DNA of 22,203 nucleotides, taken from assembly GCA_010279815.1 (NCBI GenBank), contig QEOQ01000253.1:1461202-1483404 (forward strand), in the 5' to 3' direction. A program made the translations under genes and the position numbers. The notes beneath the pieces were generated by a model. It made no database searches. It worked only from the letters and a program-made list of their open reading frames with translations, and was not told the DNA's origin. This document shows, in pieces, positions 18,550 to 22,203 of this stretch (the stretch's first letter is position 1; each line of letters opens with the position of its first letter). This DNA comes from Brachionus plicatilis (Eukaryota > Rotifera > Eurotatoria > Ploima > Brachionidae).

Positions 18550-19029
18550 TTTTGAATAAAATAAACTAACACGCTTTTTTATTTAAAAAAAAGTCAAGGA
18601 AATTTAATACAAAAAATCCAGTTAAATCTTAACGAGACTGTAGAAACTTATGTATCAAAAATATTATGAATCTCAAGTGAATGAAACAGTTTGATTGCAT
18701 CTTGAGATATTTAAGTTTCCTTTAATAGAATTAGTCAAAAATGGGATAATCTTAAAATAACTTCACTGAGATTTTAATCGGAGTTTTATAATGAAAAATA
18801 ATGAAAAAAAAATGATTCAACTAATTAATCTAAGTATCTATAATCGATCACAAAAAAAATAATAAAGTCAATCAATTTTTTTAAATGATTTAGTCAGTTA
18901 ATTTGGAATTGCTAATAATATAGTAATTATATTTCTGAGGTAAAATTAAATAATTTAACATTAATTTACTATTTTTAACGTAAAAAATTTAATGACAAAA
19001 AAAGAATTTTTTCTTTTAAGTCTTATTAA
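18550..19029. other. intergenic, upstream of the coiled-coil gene
   Basis: AT-rich, with no ORF or repeat of note. It should contain the promoter of the minus-strand gene, but no core element can be assigned. Confidence 0.5.
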
Positions 19030-19057
19030 TAACTTTTGAATGGAATGAAAAAAGCTG

Positions 19058-19412
19058 GGCATCTTGAAGTTTAGGATCAAAAAAATCAGATTAAAAAGTA
19101 ATTTTTTTATAACTTTTGAATGGTATTTGATTAAATCTCTCTGCAAAATGCTAAATAATGCAAAAAACATGCTGAATATTAGAATAGGCCTTGAAAAAAC
19201 TGTGCAATTAAATTGCACAGTTGAATTAAATACTTTTTAATAACATGCATTTTCCTGCAAAATTGCAGAGTTTTTGCAGAGCCTATTCTAATATTCAGCA
19301 TGTTTTTTGCATTTTTTAGCATTTTGCAGAGAGATTTAATCAAATACCATTCAAAAGTTATAAAAAAATTACTTTTTGATCTGATTTTTTTGATCCTAAA
19401 CTTCAAGATGCC
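19058..19412. repeat. long foldback: 132-bp inverted repeat arms, 91-bp loop
   Basis: The left arm (19058-19189) and the reverse complement of the right arm (19281-19412) differ at two positions over 132 bases. Similarity continues weakly outside (AGCTGGGCATC against GATGCCAAAAGCT). The loop carries a second palindrome at 19198-19222, with AACTGTGCAATT and its exact reverse complement around a single A. The word TAACTTTTGAATGG inside the left arm also occurs once more outside it (19030-19043), in the same direction. The open frames that cross this region on the - strand are side effects of the palindrome. It is probably a foldback or MITE-type element, or a locus that makes long hairpin RNA. 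Confidence 0.9.
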
Positions 19413-19423
19413 AAAAGCTGGTT

Positions 19424-19552
19424 CTGCAAAATGGAACAAGTTTGTTACACATGAGACCTAGGTCTACAATAAATGTGCAAAGTATTAGCTCACCTTATTT
19501 AAATCCTTCTTGATGGAGTGCAAAATGCATAAGTTTGTACGCCATTTTGCAG
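19424..19552. repeat. small inverted repeat next to the long foldback
   Basis: CTGCAAAATGG (19424-19434) and CCATTTTGCAG (19542-19552) are perfect inverted repeats; with one more T/A pair outside they reach 12 bp. Inside lies the perfect 12-base palindrome AGACCTAGGTCT (19454-19465). The word TGCAAAATG or its complement occurs repeatedly from 19140 to 19552, which links this unit to the foldback. Confidence 0.65.
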
Positions 19553-20854
19553 ACTCTATCTTAAGGTATAACAAGCTTGTTTCAGTTATTTTTGTTATAT
19601 TTTTCGATAAGGAAATTAAATTAAAGAAAATTTTACTTTTTTTAACGTCGACTTTTTTAACTTAGAAAGAAATAAAATTTTTGCGTAAAATTGGATATTT
19701 TATGGAATATTTTTTTTTTCATTATTTTCAAAGGGAAAATTGTTCTAACTGTTTAGATTAGAATTTTTTGAAGTATTGCTAAAATGTAGCAGACTTGAAT
19801 AGGTAATGGAAGAATGTTCAATTGCTATAATTTATAAAAAAACTTAATAAATACTAAATAACTAAGAAAATAATCAAAATATTTTAGAATTTTTAAAAAA
19901 TTTATATTTTAGTCAATTTTGCAATTATATTTAATAAATTCTTTTATTAAAATTTGAAATTTACTTCCTTTTTTAAAATCATACTCCGAATAACAGAATA
20001 AAGTGGGTATTGTGATATTTTGTAAAAAGCTTTCGATATAAAAAAGATGAAATGTTATTACTATTTATCATTTTTGTATTTTAAATTTTTTTTACAATAT
20101 CACAATGTCAAAAACGTATTGATCTGAGAATCAAGTGGAGATAACAATTTACTTTCTTAAAAATCTTTAAATTTAATTTTAACAAAAAATAAACGTTGTA
20201 AATTAATCTTCAATTTTTTTGATGTTAAGCAAATTTTTTTTTAATTTTGAAGCAATAAAACTTTGAATTCAAGGAAAGATTTAAATTTAAGTTCATTTAA
20301 ATTTCTTTTGATCCTCTTTTCCTTTTAAAACTAACACAATTTCATTTCAAAAACAAAAAAATTCAATCACTAATTCATAAAAAGAATAATTAAAAATTTT
20401 TTTGATATTCGTTAAAGAATAATTAATATCAAGAACAAATTAATTAAGAAATAAAAATATTTTAGGTTATTTATAAATTTAAAGAAAAATTGAATTATTT
20501 TGACATCAAAATAATTTTTGGCTTAGGATTATTGAATTTTTTAGATCAATATACCTTTGAAAAATTGAATTTAAACCTAAAATAATATTTATTCTATATG
20601 AGACACAAAACTGGTCGCTATGTTTTACATTAAAATTTACCTTTATAAATTAGTTTAATTTGTATAGGTAATCGAATACATTTTCAAATGACCATTAAAC
20701 TGACCTGAATTTTTCGAAGACCTTTTCTAAACGCAAAAAAATTGAATGTTCTAGTTTTTTTATGAATAAAAAATTAATAAACTTTTCAAAATATAAATCA
20801 CTGCTATTTTTTTTGTAATAATCCAAAAGCTCTAAGAGCCAGGTACGCATCAAC
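19553..20854. other. intergenic, AT-rich, with one inverted repeat
   Basis: No gene is visible. ATTGTGATATT (20009-20019) and AATATCACAAT (20096-20106) are perfect inverted repeats about 75 bases apart, each followed inwards by an A/T-rich TTGTAAAA-like word; this may be a small MITE remnant. The right end should hold the contactin promoter, but no element is assigned. Confidence 0.5.
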
Positions 20855-21757
20855 ATGCCGGGCTACCGATTAACACTTATTCTTTCACTGATAAGCGTAA
20901 TCAATTGTCAAAATTTAGGTAATTACTTATAATTGATAAAATATTATAAATTAAATAAATGTTTGTAAATAACCAAAGAATGTCCTAGAGATTGGATTGA
21001 GTTCAAAAATACACTATCTTGCTACAGGTTTCAGCGCTACCCACTGATGAATCTCAATGATGCCAAAGCTAGATGTGAAGTGAGTTTTCTATTAAAAAAA
21101 AAACAAATAAAAAAATTAATGATTTTAAAGAGTGATGGTGCTTACCTTATCGCTGTTGAAAGCATCAATGAACACATGTTTATACAAGATTATCTTTCAA
21201 ACAATGACATCGAGCAAAGAAAATGGTACACCAGTGGTCAAGAAACAAATGAAAGGTGGATTTGGTCGAGCACAAATGCCCTTTTTAGTTACGAACAAGG
21301 CTTTTTAGAGGAAAACCCCGATGATCAAGGATCAAATCTTGTTTATGCTTATAGATGTATTGTTAAATTTTTTATTTTTATAAATTAATTTTTTTATTTA
21401 GTTGGTGTTTGGGGATGGGTGAGGGACTTGGGAAGTGAGCTGAGACCTTTTATTTGCGAAATAGCAATCAAAGACTCATATAATATTGTAAGCGAAAAAA
21501 GAGTCATTGGTAAGATAGATATTTTTTGAATTTTAAAATTATAAAAAATAAAATCCTCTGTTTTTAGATTATGGCTTGCCATCAACTATTGAGCTTCGTT
21601 TTATACCAAGAGGGCCGAAAATAATCGAACAGCCCAAAGATATTGATTTCGGAAAATTGGACCCTACTGTGTTGGGAAGCACTTATGAGAAGATGAAAAA
21701 TGAGATATATGTCACTCTTAAATGCCTTGCTGATGGATATCCCATACCTCAATACGA
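20855..21757 (+). CDS. Cont: contactin-like cell-adhesion protein, 5' part: signal peptide, C-type lectin domain, start of Ig1
   Basis: Exons 20855-20918, 20979-21079, 21131-21356, 21402-21509 and 21568-21757 join in phase through GT-AG introns of 45-60 bp; the last exon ends in phase 2 and the gene continues past the window. The ATG opens a signal peptide (YRLTLILSLISVINC). A C-type lectin domain follows: ECPRDWIEFK, LSCYRFQRYPLMNLNDAKAR, AYLIAVES, ERWIWSS, LVYAYRFGVWGW and LRPFICE. The third of the usual four paired Cys, before WVRD, is absent. The next exon has RGPKIIEQPKDIDF and IYVTLKCLADGYPIPQYE, the A to C strands of an Ig domain with its first Cys. A lectin domain ahead of Ig domains matches protostome contactins, GPI-anchored proteins of septate and neuronal junctions. 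The LVYAYR...FICE pattern is contactin-like. The later Ig, FNIII and anchor parts cannot be checked here. Confidence 0.82.
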
Positions 21758-21896
21758 GTAACTTTTTTTTGATTTAGTTCGAAATAATTTAAGGAAATTA
21801 ATAGATCCGAATTTTTCATTTAGTTAACTTAATATTAAAGATATTAGAAAAATTGTTTAAATATCTAAAGTTGAAATGAATCAAATTAATTAAAGG

Positions 21897-22160
21897 GCTC
21901 TGGGACAATTTTTAGATGAAAGGTAGACAAAGCTTGGAAAAAAATGTTTTTCATTACATAACAGGAACTTTGGACGTAACTTGAAACCAAATAAAATGGC
22001 AAAAGTTTTTTCTCCTGAAATAGAAAAAATAGCAGCATTACTTGTCACGATAAGTGGCGGTGAAGTTTGGAGCAAAAATAAATTAAGTAAAGGAAATTGT
22101 TTTGAAAATAAAAAAAGAATAGATAATTTCGATTTTATTTATGTTTTTTATATAATTTAA
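21897..22160 (+). pseudogene. open stretch in a contactin intron, possibly transposase-derived
   Basis: The frame reads ALGQFLDER, a TAG at 21924-21926, then 77 sense codons to TAA at 22158, including KLGKKCFSLHNRNFGRNLKP and NKMAKVFSPEIEKIAALL. Such length without a stop is unusual at this base composition. The LKPNKMAKVFSPEI word loosely resembles the region of P-element/THAP9-like transposases with a 'LNP..KM.V..A.QVFS..VA' pattern; this is recollection of a family pattern, not a match I could test. It does not continue the Ig domain that ends at 21757. Confidence 0.3.
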
Positions 22161-22203
22161 ATAATTTTTTTATTAAATGTTTTTTATTAATTTGATTAAA
22201 AAA

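Noticed and set aside
18961..19439. Two open frames on the - strand across the foldback
   Set aside because: They are produced by the inverted-repeat sequence itself and show no protein-family features.

Overview
The window is very AT-rich eukaryotic DNA. Its genes are split by introns that mostly measure 45-60 bp, start with GT and end with AG. Together with a contactin-type gene that opens with a C-type lectin domain, this points to a protostome invertebrate; a rotifer such as Brachionus would fit, but the species is inference. I see no bacterial genes, tRNA, rRNA or CRISPR array.

Three host genes can be rebuilt in phase. (1) A VWA3B-like gene on the + strand (1134-11961, ten exons visible, 5' end outside the window) encodes at least 1365 residues: the second half of one von Willebrand A domain, a second complete VWA domain with an intact metal site, a DUF4537-type middle and C-terminal part, and about six Tudor-like repeat units. 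(2) A five-exon gene on the - strand (17685-18549) encodes a 220-residue coiled-coil protein I cannot name. (3) The 5' end of a contactin-like gene on the + strand (from 20855, five exons) encodes a signal peptide, a C-type lectin domain and the start of the first Ig domain; it runs off the right edge.

Most of the remaining recognisable sequence is mobile-element debris. Two large VWA3B introns hold 5'-truncated non-LTR retrotransposons (LINEs) read on the - strand; one is bounded by a perfect 17-bp target-site duplication, and another is conspicuously GC-rich with a still-open reverse-transcriptase C-terminus. Two more broken LINEs lie back to back downstream of VWA3B (12399-13971 and 14439-15390). 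The better LINE 3' ends share one design: a short stem-loop followed by a short tandem-repeat tail. Integrase debris of retroelement/Ginger type occurs as a catalytic-core fragment (-, 16138-16419) and an H2C2 zinc-binding fragment (+, 17235-17389) in opposite orientations.

The most striking non-coding structure is a 355-bp foldback at 19058-19412: two 132-bp arms with only two mismatches, a second palindrome in its loop, and a smaller inverted repeat beside it. Other small inverted repeats (14282-14434, 7920-8414, 3302-3342, 203-230) look like miniature elements or hairpins. I found no multi-gene system; the candidates for something new are the foldback locus, the tandem Tudor-like architecture and the unnamed coiled-coil protein.
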